A stretch of 64,000 nucleotides of DNA, taken from an uncultured Flavobacteriaceae bacterium (GTDB taxonomy: Bacteria; Bacteroidota; Bacteroidia; Flavobacteriales; Flavobacteriaceae). Location of the stretch: positions 248,001-312,000 of the forward strand of contig CANNAN010000002.1 of assembly GCA_947502635.1 (NCBI GenBank), read 5' to 3'. Made by a program: the position numbers and the translations under genes. The notes under the pieces were generated by a model that saw nothing but the letters and a program-made list of their open reading frames with translations, was not told where the DNA came from and searched no databases. Of the stretch, positions 24,736 to 34,962 are shown piece after piece (the stretch's first letter is position 1; the number at the start of each line of letters is the position of its first letter).

Positions 24736-24760
24736 GTCATTCTCGCGAAAGTGAGAATCT
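24736..24760 (+). repeat. dispersed short palindromic repeat
   Basis: GTCATTCTCGCGAAAGTGAG followed by AATCT: near-palindromic (ATTCTC...GAGAAT). It is of the same family as the copy inside mfd. Confidence 0.65.
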
Positions 24761-24777
24761 AAAAATAGAGTATAATT

Positions 24778-26106
24778 TTGAACCGCTTATTCTTTTTAAC
24801 AGTTTTATTACCGAGCATCCTTATCGCCCAGCACACTATTAATGGTAAGTTTTCGCCAGCTAAGGATTATAATGTTGCCTTGCTATATAAAGTAACCCCT
24901 ACATTGTCTGAGTATATTGCAAATACCGAAGTAAAAGAGGATGGTAGTTTTCAGTTTCAGTTGGACTCTAAGGCGACTAAAGGGATGTACAGAGTAGTAT
25001 ATGCAGTGCCACAAGAAGATTATAATTTTGATGTTATTTATAATGCTAAAGAAGATATAGAGCTTACCTTTAATTCTGAGACAGGTGTTACTTTTCAAAA
25101 TTCAATAGAAAATAAATTATTAGCATCTTATACCGATAGCATGTCTATGGTGACTCAAAGCATTGGAAATTACTTTAGGCAAGAGAGTCAAGATACACTT
25201 GCGCTAAATGCCATTTTTAAGGCTCAGGCAGAAACACAGTCAAGTTTTGAAGCTGCTGCAAAAAATACGATAGCACTTTCTTTTATTAAAGCGAATAAAC
25301 CATACATTCCTAAAAAATTTAAAGACGTTAATACTTACGTTGATAATTTAAGAGCACACTATTTTGATTTTGTAGATTTTAATAATGTCATACTCCAAAG
25401 TTCTAGTTTTTTAGAAGAGCGCATGTTAAATTATGTATTTGGAATGTCGTTTAACTCAACAGATGAAATAGCTAGTTATAAGAAAAATATTGATGTGTTT
25501 TGTGAGGCTATGAAAAGTGCGCCAAAAAAGGTTAAAAGAATTTTATTGATCGATTTGTGGCAACAAATGGTTGATTTAAATCATGAAAGTGTTGCTAATT
25601 ATATTGCTGAAGACTATTTAATGGATCTTGCCGTATCGCTGAATGACCAGGAACTTTTACATGGGTTAATATTGTTTAAAAACCTTTCTACAGGTAGTGT
25701 AGCTCCCGATTTCACCCTTGAAACAGGAAAAGATAAAAAGACAATCACAAAAAAATTAAGTGATTTAAATAGCGCAGAGCGTTACATTATTTTATTTTGG
25801 AGTAGTACCTGCTCACATTGTTTAGATGAGGTTCCGCAATTGCAAACTTATATTAAATCTAAAGGAAAAGGTAAAATAAAAGTTGTTGCCGTTGCTTTAG
25901 AAGAGGAGACTCTTAAATGGAAAGATTTAATAGCTAACTATCCAGAATTCATACATGTTTATGGTGAAGGAAAATGGGAGAATGAGATCGGTAATGATTA
26001 TGGAGTTACTGCAACACCAACTTATTTTGTTTTAAACAAAAACAAAAAAATTATAGCAAAACCATCAGATATAGACGCTTTAAAAGCTTTTTTTGATAAA
26101 AAATAA
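24778..26106 (+). CDS. thioredoxin-fold (TlpA-like) periplasmic protein with DUF4369-like N-terminus
   Basis: 442 residues, starting at TTG 24778 directly before a signal peptide (FLTVLLPSILIAQ). Residues 20-120 resemble the DUF4369-type beta domain common in Bacteroidota thiol proteins (INGKFSPAKDYNVALLYK). The C-terminal 140 residues are an AhpC/TSA-TlpA thioredoxin domain with Cys345-Ser-His-Cys348 (SSTCSHCLDEVPQL) and cis-Pro in VTATPTYFVLNK. It is probably a periplasmic disulfide reductase; the substrate is unknown. A terminator precedes it, so it has its own transcript. Confidence 0.88.
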   Translation: MNRLFFLTVLLPSILIAQHTINGKFSPAKDYNVALLYKVTPTLSEYIANTEVKEDGSFQFQLDSKATKGMYRVVYAVPQEDYNFDVIYNAKEDIELTFNSETGVTFQNSIENKLLASYTDSMSMVTQSIGNYFRQESQDTLALNAIFKAQAETQSSFEAAAKNTIALSFIKANKPYIPKKFKDVNTYVDNLRAHYFDFVDFNNVILQSSSFLEERMLNYVFGMSFNSTDEIASYKKNIDVFCEAMKSAPKKVKRILLIDLWQQMVDLNHESVANYIAEDYLMDLAVSLNDQELLHGLILFKNLSTGSVAPDFTLETGKDKKTITKKLSDLNSAERYIILFWSSTCSHCLDEVPQLQTYIKSKGKGKIKVVAVALEEETLKWKDLIANYPEFIHVYGEGKWENEIGNDYGVTATPTYFVLNKNKKIIAKPSDIDALKAFFDKK

Positions 26107-26128
26107 TTTATAGAAAACCACAAAAAAG

Positions 26129-26488
26129 TTAAAAGTGATAAAAAGCATCTTCTAAATGCTCAATATTAAAACCTTTTTTTTCTTTTACAATAGCTATAAT
26201 ATCAAAACGAACTTCGACATCTAAATCGTTTGTATTAACGTATTCATCCACTGCTTTTACTAAACGCTGAATTTGTTTAGGTTTTACAAAATCTTGCGGG
26301 TTTCCAAAATCGGCTGTCGAACGTGTTTTTACTTCAACAATAGCTAAGGTATCTTTTTGTCGGGCAATAATATCAACTTCGGCTTTATCAAAACGATAAT
26401 TACGTTCAAGAATATCGTAATTATTTTTCAATAGAAAATCGACTGCTAGTTGTTCTCCTTTTTTTCCTAGTTCGTTATGTTTTGCCAT
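26129..26488 (-). CDS. yraN: YraN/UPF0102 family nuclease-fold protein
   Basis: 119 residues, the usual length. Family signature: GKKGEQLAVDFLLKNNYDIL, then AEVDIIARQKDTLAIVEVKT with the restriction-endonuclease-like D...E-x-K core (VDIIA / VEVKT). The cellular role of the family is unsettled, although DNA processing is suspected. It is the last gene of the - strand run; its ATG is one base from the stop of the DUF3857 gene, so it is probably co-transcribed. Confidence 0.92.
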   Translation of the reverse strand: MAKHNELGKKGEQLAVDFLLKNNYDILERNYRFDKAEVDIIARQKDTLAIVEVKTRSTADFGNPQDFVKPKQIQRLVKAVDEYVNTNDLDVEVRFDIIAIVKEKKGFNIEHLEDAFYHF

Positions 26489-26489
26489 T

Positions 26490-28454
26490 TTATATAGGTT
26501 CTAGAACAAGAACTAATTTGTTAAAATCGGCAGCACTATTAATTACAGTTCTGTAATCTTCGTAATGAGCTGTTTCAATAATGTTTTCTCGATAGTGTTC
26601 ATCTGCTGTGATAACTAATTCACCATCTTTAAGAGTATAATAAGAATGAAAAATCAATAACTCTTTTCCTTCTTTGATATAAGTGTTTTTAATATTGATA
26701 TCATCAAGATTTGCTACTTTGTACCCTTCAGGGATTTTTATGTTAATGGTTCTGTAATAACTTCTAGTAAATTCGCTTTCAACAGGTAGTACGCGTTCTT
26801 TCTCTTGGTAAAGCTGCATTTGTTGACCAATTAATTCTCCTGCTTTAAATAAATATTTTTTACCTGCTTTTTCTGTGAAAACTTCAGAATTAAAGTCAAG
26901 AATAAAACGTAAAGGTTTAATTCCAAATAATTTAGGATCTGCATTAATTATTTCTTTGGAAGTTATATTTAGATCTTCATTAATGTTTTTAGCAAATCCT
27001 TCAATTAATTCATCTCTGTTTTCATCTTTTATTAAATGAATGAAAGGTTGCAAATACATGGCGTAATAGCCACTCATAGATCGGTCTAATTTTACATGAC
27101 ATTTTGATATATTGTCTTTCTCAAAATCTATATCGAGAATCATTTTATCCTCTGTTCTATCTGCTTTAATAGGGTGTATATATTTAATTTTTCCAAGACC
27201 TGATACGAAATCACCTATTTTTACTTCTTTAATAAATAAACCATAATTATCTGTTAAGTATGCAGGAGGAAATCCATATCTGGATTCAGATTCCGTTGGT
27301 GATAAATAAGACTTTGTTTTATTGAAATAGATTAAAAAATCGGTTAAAAAGTTATTTGCTTCAAAGTTTTTATCAAATTTCAGATCTTGTCTGTCGCTAG
27401 TAATAACAATTTCATGCTTTATATTTAAGCTTTTAAAAATTGATGTATATAGCTTTATCAAACCAGTTTCATTGGCTATTTTTTTATTAATAACTTCATT
27501 TAAATCCTTGAAATTGTCACTGTTATCGTCTGTGATGTAAATGTTATTTTTAATATAAAACTCAAGTTTTCTAATTAGAGATTCTTCGTCTAAATCTTTA
27601 CTCTTTGTAGCTTCTTCAATAAATTTTTTAATTAAGGTTTGGGTTTTGTTGCTTAACTCTTTATAGTAATAAGAATGTATATTTTGTGCCACTTTACTAT
27701 AAGACGAAATATCTTTGGAATTATCTGCAGTGTTTCGATCTAATTTGTAAATAACAGAGCTTTTTGAAGCATTATAAGCGGCCGTTTCTTCCTTCTTTAG
27801 TCCATCAATAGTATCTATTTTAAGCTTCCAGTGCCGTTTGTTTTTCGATAATGTATCTCTTTCTACTTTTGGAGTATTGTTGTAAGTTTTAAAATCGAAG
27901 ACCAGATTGTTTGGAGCATATACATCAAATTCGATATTCTTTTTCTTATAATCAGTTTGTAAAAGCACTCTATTTCCTTTATATCTGGGGTAGCGTCTAA
28001 CTACATAATAATATTCAATAAAGCTGCCTTTTGTAATACCTTCAAAAGCAAAAAACTTATAGTTTTTTCCTGTTTCTTCATCTTGAGCTGTTAAAATTTT
28101 AGATTCGTCTAACTCAACAACTTCTCCATTTTTTTTAATAACTCTAGCCCTGTTTACTTTTAATTCTGATGTTGATGAATATGGTAAATAAATCTTATTG
28201 TAACTTTCTATTTTATCATCAGAATTTAACCATAAAACACGATGTTCTAAAAAATATTCAACTAAACCATTTTCCTGAAAATAAAATTCGGTAAGTATTT
28301 TATCTTTTAGAGCTATTATGGGAGCATCACTGCCTTCTTCGACTTTATAAGAAGGGTTTTCATCCCAAGAATAGGTTGTGTAAAAAGGCTCGTTTTGTGA
28401 TGAAGCTATTTGTAAGGTAAATACAAATATTAATGCTAATTTAATTTTTAACAT
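26490..28454 (-). CDS. DUF3857/transglutaminase-like protein lacking the catalytic Cys
   Basis: 654 residues with a signal peptide (LQIASSQ). The N-terminal DUF3857 beta-domain (YLPYSSTSELKVNRARVIKK) is followed by a transglutaminase-like domain. Where active homologues have GDCKD, this protein has IANETGLIKLYTSIFKSL with no Cys, so thiol catalysis is impossible and the domain probably binds rather than cuts or joins. A DUF3858-like C-terminus follows. The ORF is 11 bases downstream of a paralogue that keeps GDCKD, an active/inactive pair. Confidence 0.85.
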   Translation of the reverse strand: MLKIKLALIFVFTLQIASSQNEPFYTTYSWDENPSYKVEEGSDAPIIALKDKILTEFYFQENGLVEYFLEHRVLWLNSDDKIESYNKIYLPYSSTSELKVNRARVIKKNGEVVELDESKILTAQDEETGKNYKFFAFEGITKGSFIEYYYVVRRYPRYKGNRVLLQTDYKKKNIEFDVYAPNNLVFDFKTYNNTPKVERDTLSKNKRHWKLKIDTIDGLKKEETAAYNASKSSVIYKLDRNTADNSKDISSYSKVAQNIHSYYYKELSNKTQTLIKKFIEEATKSKDLDEESLIRKLEFYIKNNIYITDDNSDNFKDLNEVINKKIANETGLIKLYTSIFKSLNIKHEIVITSDRQDLKFDKNFEANNFLTDFLIYFNKTKSYLSPTESESRYGFPPAYLTDNYGLFIKEVKIGDFVSGLGKIKYIHPIKADRTEDKMILDIDFEKDNISKCHVKLDRSMSGYYAMYLQPFIHLIKDENRDELIEGFAKNINEDLNITSKEIINADPKLFGIKPLRFILDFNSEVFTEKAGKKYLFKAGELIGQQMQLYQEKERVLPVESEFTRSYYRTINIKIPEGYKVANLDDINIKNTYIKEGKELLIFHSYYTLKDGELVITADEHYRENIIETAHYEDYRTVINSAADFNKLVLVLEPI

Positions 28455-28465
28455 ACTAAAGTAAA

Positions 28466-30406
28466 TTATGATTTTTTAAGTACAATAACCTCTTTAAAGG
28501 CTTTTTCTATTTTTTTAATAAGGATATTAACCTCTTTTTGTTCATTTAGATTTAAACTTATAAAGTTTAAAGTGTAGGTATGAGTATAAGTAATAGCGTT
28601 ATTGCTAAGGGTGTAATTTATGGTACTTGATAAATAATCATTTGAAAAGTTAATATTTTCGGGTATGTAATCAATGACATAGCCCTCAGGTATATTTAGA
28701 GTCGTGGTGTAGCTAAAGTGGTTGGTGTGATCGTACTCAATATCATTTTTTCTGTCTTCTTTAGTTTTGTAAGAAGATAAATTTTTAATTAAATTGAGAT
28801 TTAGATATATTTCATCTCCTAATTTCTTTGCATACCCATTAATTGTAAAGTCATAATCTATAATTAAGTTCTTTTCATAATCGTATTTATTAGTCTCAGT
28901 AAAAGACTTTATTAAAAATTTGTTATTCCCTTTTTGTAATTTCGAGTTGTAAAATGCTTTTATTTTTTCTTCGGTAGTTTCATTTTCTAAAGAATGAAAA
29001 CAGTCCATTTTATTGTATCCTGAAATCTCAACGGTAGATTTTCCTATTAAATCTTCTCCTATTAAGTTGATAGTTGTAGTATCTGTTACAGCATTTTTTA
29101 TTGCAGGAACTATGGGCACTCTTTTTATTATAAAATTAGATGCGCCATTGGCTATTAACGCTTCTTTTCCTTGTATGAATGACGTTGGATAATCTATGGA
29201 AACATATCTGCCAGTAGCATCTAAAAAATAGGTATTATCATTTTTATCAGTATAGGATAAAATCATATGATTATCTACAACTGGAGTTGGTACTTCGTTA
29301 TAGTCATAAGGGATACTTCGTGTACCAATCCATGTTAAATTACCTTTAAGATTAGCAATATCTAGCATCTTGTATAAAATACTGGAATTGTCTTTACAAT
29401 CGCCATATTTTTTTTGAAAGACCTCGTTAGCTTGTCTTGGTATAAAGCCTCCTAAGGCATATTCAAATGCGATGTATTTAATGTTTTTTTGAGCCCAATA
29501 ATATATAGCTTTAACCTTTTCTAAGTCGGTTTGTTTATTCGCAGTAAGATCTTCAACTAGCTTTACAAGGTTTTCATCTACAGCTTCTTTATTAATATCT
29601 TTTACTAAAGAATAATACCAAGCATATAAATCTGAAACTTCATTTGCTAAGTTTGTATTTATGTTGTTTGATTTATAAGATGTTATAATAGGAACAATGT
29701 GTGGTAATATTTTTTTATAAGTAGGTGTGTTTGGTTCATATTCGTATTCATCAATATTTTTTACTTCCCAAGTATAAATGGTTGTATTCCTTTTTTCTAC
29801 TTTGTTAAATGCGATATTTAAAGTGTCGGTATTAAATTCTTTAAAGGATAAATTAATATTCTTATCGGCTATTATAATTACCTTGTTATTTATAATTGGT
29901 GCAAAATCACCGAAATAAAAAGGAGTTAAAAAACGTGGGTTTTTTACGTTTTCTGAATATTTTAAAACCGATTTAGATCCTTTTTTTAGGTTTGGAAAAA
30001 TGAAATTTAATGATTTGGAATCGTCATAAAATGATCGATCGAGTTCGTCTTTTTCTTTAAAATCGGTTACTTCAATTTCTTTGTATTTACCATCTATGTA
30101 TGTAAATGAAGAAGCTTCTACTTTTTCTAATTCGAAAAACGATGAAAAATTTAAAGCTTTTTTAGAATTATGATTTGCGCCTTCATCTAGATATAAGTCT
30201 TCTTCTAAAAATTCTTGTGTAATATTGACGTTTTGGGCATCTAGTTTTATTGTTATAGTGGTACTTTTATTTAGGGTTACAGAATTTGCTTTAGGATATA
30301 GCTTTTTATAAAGATTAAACTCTTTAGATTCTTGAGAAAAAATGTTTAAGCTAAATAGAGCTAAAAAGCAAATTAGTAACGGTATTTTAATAGGTTTCAG
30401 ATTCAT
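28466..30406 (-). CDS. DUF3857 / transglutaminase-like secreted protein
   Basis: About 646 residues from ATG 30406 (ATG 30415 is also possible), with signal peptide (LFSLNIFSQ). DUF3857 at about 60-220; transglutaminase core at about 280-400 with the Cys motif KKYGDCKDNSS, His in NHMILSYTD and Asp in FLDATGRY, a complete Cys-His-Asp triad. Family members are periplasmic or surface proteins of unknown substrate in Bacteroidota. The start lies inside the 3' end of the MORN-repeat gene, implying coupling. Confidence 0.88.
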   Translation of the reverse strand: MNLKPIKIPLLICFLALFSLNIFSQESKEFNLYKKLYPKANSVTLNKSTTITIKLDAQNVNITQEFLEEDLYLDEGANHNSKKALNFSSFFELEKVEASSFTYIDGKYKEIEVTDFKEKDELDRSFYDDSKSLNFIFPNLKKGSKSVLKYSENVKNPRFLTPFYFGDFAPIINNKVIIIADKNINLSFKEFNTDTLNIAFNKVEKRNTTIYTWEVKNIDEYEYEPNTPTYKKILPHIVPIITSYKSNNINTNLANEVSDLYAWYYSLVKDINKEAVDENLVKLVEDLTANKQTDLEKVKAIYYWAQKNIKYIAFEYALGGFIPRQANEVFQKKYGDCKDNSSILYKMLDIANLKGNLTWIGTRSIPYDYNEVPTPVVDNHMILSYTDKNDNTYFLDATGRYVSIDYPTSFIQGKEALIANGASNFIIKRVPIVPAIKNAVTDTTTINLIGEDLIGKSTVEISGYNKMDCFHSLENETTEEKIKAFYNSKLQKGNNKFLIKSFTETNKYDYEKNLIIDYDFTINGYAKKLGDEIYLNLNLIKNLSSYKTKEDRKNDIEYDHTNHFSYTTTLNIPEGYVIDYIPENINFSNDYLSSTINYTLSNNAITYTHTYTLNFISLNLNEQKEVNILIKKIEKAFKEVIVLKKS

Positions 30407-33400
30407 AAACTTCATCGTTAAAATAACGTTCTTTTTTTATTATTTTTCCAGTTTTATCATAATAATTTGCTTCACCACTCTTCATGTTGTTACAGTAATT
30501 AATTTCTTCTTTAATGGTTCCATTTTCATAATAATTTTTTGTTAGACCATGTAAATTCCCGTACTGGTATTCACTTTTTGTTTTTACCTTGCCGTTAGGG
30601 TAGAATTCTATGTTTGAACCATCGTATTCATCACTTTTATAAAACATTTCATTTTCTAATTGACCATCATAGTAATACGCTTTGTAGGTGTTTACTAAAT
30701 CGCCGTTTTTATATTCCAATTCTCTAGCTACGTTTCCATTGTCAAAATAACTTTTAACTTTCCCAGTTTCATTTTCAATGGGAATCATTGGTAATTCTTT
30801 TGAATTTTTATCAAGGTAACTATATCCAATTAATCTGCCATGATTATAAAAGCGTACTAATTGTAAGTTTTCATTATAATCATAAAATACTTTTTTGCCA
30901 TGTATTTTATCATTGTAAAATTCTGTTTCCTGAGATTTTTTGCCATTTTTATGGAAGTGAGTTGTGGTGCCTTCCACGGTACCATATTCGTAGAGTGACT
31001 TACTCTTTATAGTGCCGTTTTCATAATAATTAATGCTTTCTCCGTTTAAATTACCATTGAGATACTTTCTAATTGTTTTTGTTTTCCCAGAGGGATAATA
31101 CCAAATCCATTTACCATCTTGATTCCCATTAATATAATTTCCCTCCAAGGCTTTGTTACCATAAAAATCGTAGCTAATGTGCTTTCCGTGTTTTAAACCA
31201 TTTACATAATTTATTTCAGTATCTATTTTTTTATTAAGATAATGGTATGATATTGTGAAATTATTTTCAGTGGGCCTAAAATTTATGTCCCCTAAAGCAT
31301 TTCCTAAATGGTCGAAATAAACCTCAGAAAAAAGTTTGCCAAAATTATATTTATAAACACGAGCTATTTTACCATTACAGCTATAGCGTTTTTGATTGCC
31401 ATGTAGCTGATCTTTATGATAAAAGTTAATTTCTTTTAAAGTGCCATCAATATAGTAAGAATGCCATTCGCCATGAAGAAGATTATTTTTATACCAACCT
31501 TGACTTTTAAGTTGCCCATTTTTATAATAATTAGAATAGTATCCAGTTAACGAATCGTTTTTGTAATTAGATTTAGATTCTATTTCACCATTATTATGAT
31601 ATGTAATGTACTCACCAGTTATTTTGTTGTCGGTATATTTTCCTTTGCTAGTTAGTACCCCATTTGAAGAATAAAACTCCCATGGGCCTTCCTTTCCACC
31701 TTTAATGTCATAAAGCCCTTTTGATGACATATGACCACTTGGATGATGGCCATTAAATTGAAATTCACCTCCTTTTTTTCTTCCTTCACTTAATATTTGT
31801 CCTTGCTTATCGTAATATTTATATTCTATAACTTCTCCTTTTCGGTATAAATATTCATAATATATTTTTCCATCAGTATCGTAAAATTTATACTGTCCAT
31901 CTAAGTAGCCTTTATTATAGGAATACTCTGCTTCAATTGTATTGTCTTTATAATATGATTTCCAGGGGCCATTATAAAAATTATCTAAACTTTGCCCTGT
32001 TTCCGATGGATTTCCATTTGAAAAATAGGTTTTATAGCTTCCGTTTAACTCACCTTCAATATAATTTGCTTCAGTAGATACATTTTTATTCCAAAAATAT
32101 TTTTTCTCTGTTCCGTGACGTTTACCATTTACAAAAGGGATTTCGGCATACACATTTCCATTTGCATAATATTCGGTAGCTTTAGTTTCTACATTATCAT
32201 TTTTATATGGGATGTTGAATTCTATTAAATCTTCACCTACATCAAAGAAAGACCTATATAATCCATCTAGCTTACCATTTTTATAATACTTTTTTTGAAT
32301 GAGCGCACCTCTCTCATTATAATATTTGTATTCACCATCTAACTTACCTTCAACATAATTTGCAATCACGTATGGCTTTCCGTTTTTATGAAACTGTAAG
32401 TTTTCTCCATTTAATTCGCCATTTTTATATATAGCAGTCTCTTTTAGTTTTCCTGAATCGTATAGCCATGTCCATTTTTCAATTTTCTTCTCCTCGTTAT
32501 TATATTTCCCAAAAGAGAATAATTGACCATTGCTATTATAAAATTCCCAATTCCCAATAAATAAGCCGTCTTTTATAACACCTATGGCTTGAACATAAGA
32601 GTTGCGATAGCTATAGGTTACTTCTTGCTCTTTCCCATTTAATAATATCGTATTGGTTTTTAAAATGTCATACCATTTTTTGTAAAACAAATCCATAAAA
32701 GAGGTAATGTCTTTTTGTTTTTGCTGGATGAGTTTCATGTATTTTTCATTTTGAATAGAATACGATAAAGTATAAGTGAAGTTGTCAAAAAAATTATTTG
32801 TAGAAATCCATTTAAAAAGCGGTACATATTTCTTGTCCCAAAAGCCACCGTTACCTTCAAAATCTTTAATTTGCGCTATAAGAGCATGGTTTTGTTTTGT
32901 TAGTGAAATGTTGATTTTATTGCCCGTATCATAATTTTTATTTAAAGCTATTTTATTACTTAAGATTAAATCTAAATCTTCAAAAGCCTCATCATCTTCA
33001 GATATTTTAAGATCGGGGTTTGCTTCATTTTCGTTTTTGTCTGCAACAATATTGTTTAAAAACTTTAATGTACTAAAAGCACCTTCTTCATCATAAGTTA
33101 GAAGTAAATAAACATTATAGCACATTAATGCTTGCGAAATAAGCTCTTGTTTGTAACACAAATTACCTAGTTGCAGGTGAGATTTTGCATAAATTGGATT
33201 AAGTGTTATTGCATTTTGGTATGCTGTAATAGCCTCGTCAACTTTATTTAATCTTTCTAAAACGACGCCTTTATTGTGCCATAAGAGATAGTATTTTGGA
33301 TAAATTTCTAACCCTTTATTATAAATTTTTAAGGCGTCATCATATTTTTCTAAGTATATGTAGGCTAGTCCTTTATTGATGTAAAACGATAAATTAGAAT

Positions 33401-33683
33401 CATAACAATTTAAATTTAGCCCTTCGTCTGTAACCTTGATAGTCTCTTCGTACTTTTCAGAGTTTAGTAAGTAGTAGGATTTTGAGATTAAAACATTGCA
33501 ATAAATGGAATCGTTCTTGTTTATTTTATTTAATATTTCAAGTACTTTTTCGTTATCGTTTAATTCTGAAGCTTTGGATGCTTCCTCAGATATGTTGTCA
33601 TAATCTATAAAAGGAATTCTTTCTTGTGAAATAGTAAATAATGAAATCGTTAAAAAAAGAGTTAGTAGAAGCGTTTTTTTCAT
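30387..33683 (-). CDS. giant TPR plus MORN-variant repeat protein
   Basis: 1098 residues with a signal peptide (ISLFTISQ). Residues about 40-200 are tetratricopeptide repeats (INKGLAYIYLEKYDDALKIY, AITAYQNAITLNPIYAKSHL). From about 370 to the end there are some 25-30 copies of a 20-23-residue MORN-variant/YwqK-type unit such as KYYENGTIKEEINY and YPSGKTKTIRKYLNGNLNGE. These form extended beta-hairpin ladders. YwqK-type proteins were named as antitoxins from one case, but here a structural or binding role at the cell surface is more likely. It overlaps the next gene by 20-29 bases. Confidence 0.88.
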   Translation of the reverse strand: MKKTLLLTLFLTISLFTISQERIPFIDYDNISEEASKASELNDNEKVLEILNKINKNDSIYCNVLISKSYYLLNSEKYEETIKVTDEGLNLNCYDSNLSFYINKGLAYIYLEKYDDALKIYNKGLEIYPKYYLLWHNKGVVLERLNKVDEAITAYQNAITLNPIYAKSHLQLGNLCYKQELISQALMCYNVYLLLTYDEEGAFSTLKFLNNIVADKNENEANPDLKISEDDEAFEDLDLILSNKIALNKNYDTGNKINISLTKQNHALIAQIKDFEGNGGFWDKKYVPLFKWISTNNFFDNFTYTLSYSIQNEKYMKLIQQKQKDITSFMDLFYKKWYDILKTNTILLNGKEQEVTYSYRNSYVQAIGVIKDGLFIGNWEFYNSNGQLFSFGKYNNEEKKIEKWTWLYDSGKLKETAIYKNGELNGENLQFHKNGKPYVIANYVEGKLDGEYKYYNERGALIQKKYYKNGKLDGLYRSFFDVGEDLIEFNIPYKNDNVETKATEYYANGNVYAEIPFVNGKRHGTEKKYFWNKNVSTEANYIEGELNGSYKTYFSNGNPSETGQSLDNFYNGPWKSYYKDNTIEAEYSYNKGYLDGQYKFYDTDGKIYYEYLYRKGEVIEYKYYDKQGQILSEGRKKGGEFQFNGHHPSGHMSSKGLYDIKGGKEGPWEFYSSNGVLTSKGKYTDNKITGEYITYHNNGEIESKSNYKNDSLTGYYSNYYKNGQLKSQGWYKNNLLHGEWHSYYIDGTLKEINFYHKDQLHGNQKRYSCNGKIARVYKYNFGKLFSEVYFDHLGNALGDINFRPTENNFTISYHYLNKKIDTEINYVNGLKHGKHISYDFYGNKALEGNYINGNQDGKWIWYYPSGKTKTIRKYLNGNLNGESINYYENGTIKSKSLYEYGTVEGTTTHFHKNGKKSQETEFYNDKIHGKKVFYDYNENLQLVRFYNHGRLIGYSYLDKNSKELPMIPIENETGKVKSYFDNGNVARELEYKNGDLVNTYKAYYYDGQLENEMFYKSDEYDGSNIEFYPNGKVKTKSEYQYGNLHGLTKNYYENGTIKEEINYCNNMKSGEANYYDKTGKIIKKERYFNDEVYESETY

Positions 33684-33715
33684 TTGATTGGTTTAAAATA
33701 AAAAGCGGGAAAAAT

Positions 33716-34918
33716 TTACATCTTTTTATTGACTTTCAGTCCCAAAAAAGATTTTTCTTGTTTAATTACAGAATTATAATGTGGAATGGAATGACTCCAA
33801 ATATGATACATGCGAATTTTCATTTTAATTTCATTCATTTCTTCTCTGGTTATTTTTTTTAGAGATTTATTAAATTTTATTTTTGAATATGCTTCTCTTA
33901 CCTCTTCATAGGCTGAATTTATAATGGCATTCATTTCTAAGAAACTACCATAAGTTGATCCTAAATCGTAGAGGCTAAAAAGAATATTGTTTTCTTTAAT
34001 CCAAGGCTTGATAAGATTTTTTAAATCTACGGGGTTAACGATTTTGTTTTTAAAATAGATTTTGTCCTTTTTTAGTAAAATGAATTTTGTTTGAGGCTTA
34101 AAGTCATGAAAAAATGAATAGGACGTTGGTGGTGGAGGAGGTAAAGGTTGATTCATAATCGAACCATAATATTTTTCATTGACTTGAAAAGGATGGAGTG
34201 TTTTTATTATTGATTCATAATTATAATGAATACCCATTGAGTCATTGAATTTTAACTTTATATCGTTAATTAGTTTTAATTTTTGACTCTTAAGACGGGA
34301 CATTGTTGTAAAAATTTGTTCTATCTCTTTCATTTTAGAGTCTTTATCAAAAAACAAATAAGTAGTAACGAATGGAGTTGACTCTTCTCTTTCACCTCCG
34401 CAACCTACATACAGAAAACGAGGCAGATCATTATAATCTCCATAAGAATCATTTAATAATAAGCTATATTTATTGTTATCAATTCTTTTTCCGAAATAAA
34501 GAAATATTCTATAATCATTAGTAAACTGAGAGTCAAACTTGATACCTTGGACTTGGGGAAGGTTAATGCGAATCTTATGTTCACCCCAAAGGCTATAAAG
34601 ACTATCATTAAAACTAGGTATATGGAAATTAAGATGATTTAATAATAATGTATCCTCAATGACATTAGAGTGAATATTCCAATTATTGAAAATTAAATTT
34701 TTATTTTTTATCCTCAGAGGGAATTTATGTCCATGATCAAAATATGGATAATTAAATTTAATAGAATCATTTTCTATTGTAATATGTGAAGGCGTATCGT
34801 AAGTAGAATTGACAATGTTGTTTGAGTAAAAATAGCTCCATTTTCCTTGGTACTTTTCTTTATTATTACAAGAAATTAGAAAAGTTATAGAAACCAGGAA
34901 AAGGAAGGTTTTTTTCAT
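33716..34918 (-). CDS. hypothetical lipoprotein, 400 aa
   Basis: The signal MKKTFLFLVSITFLISCNNK has lipobox Cys17. The body has beta-strand-rich stretches, an acidic centre, a proline run (PLPPPPPTSYSF) and a C-terminal charged helix (SLKKITREEMNEIKMKIRMY). I recognise no family. It is 32 bases upstream of the MORN-repeat gene in the same direction, so it may lead that operon. Confidence 0.7.
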   Translation of the reverse strand: MKKTFLFLVSITFLISCNNKEKYQGKWSYFYSNNIVNSTYDTPSHITIENDSIKFNYPYFDHGHKFPLRIKNKNLIFNNWNIHSNVIEDTLLLNHLNFHIPSFNDSLYSLWGEHKIRINLPQVQGIKFDSQFTNDYRIFLYFGKRIDNNKYSLLLNDSYGDYNDLPRFLYVGCGGEREESTPFVTTYLFFDKDSKMKEIEQIFTTMSRLKSQKLKLINDIKLKFNDSMGIHYNYESIIKTLHPFQVNEKYYGSIMNQPLPPPPPTSYSFFHDFKPQTKFILLKKDKIYFKNKIVNPVDLKNLIKPWIKENNILFSLYDLGSTYGSFLEMNAIINSAYEEVREAYSKIKFNKSLKKITREEMNEIKMKIRMYHIWSHSIPHYNSVIKQEKSFLGLKVNKKM

Positions 34919-34962
34919 AATAGCTAGTATTTAGATACGTAGCATCAATAAGGGTACCAAAC

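Noticed and set aside
30387-33683. Call as a YwqK-family antitoxin
   Set aside because: The name derives from short members. A 1098-residue secreted TPR/MORN-variant protein with no toxin gene beside it is unlikely to be an antitoxin.
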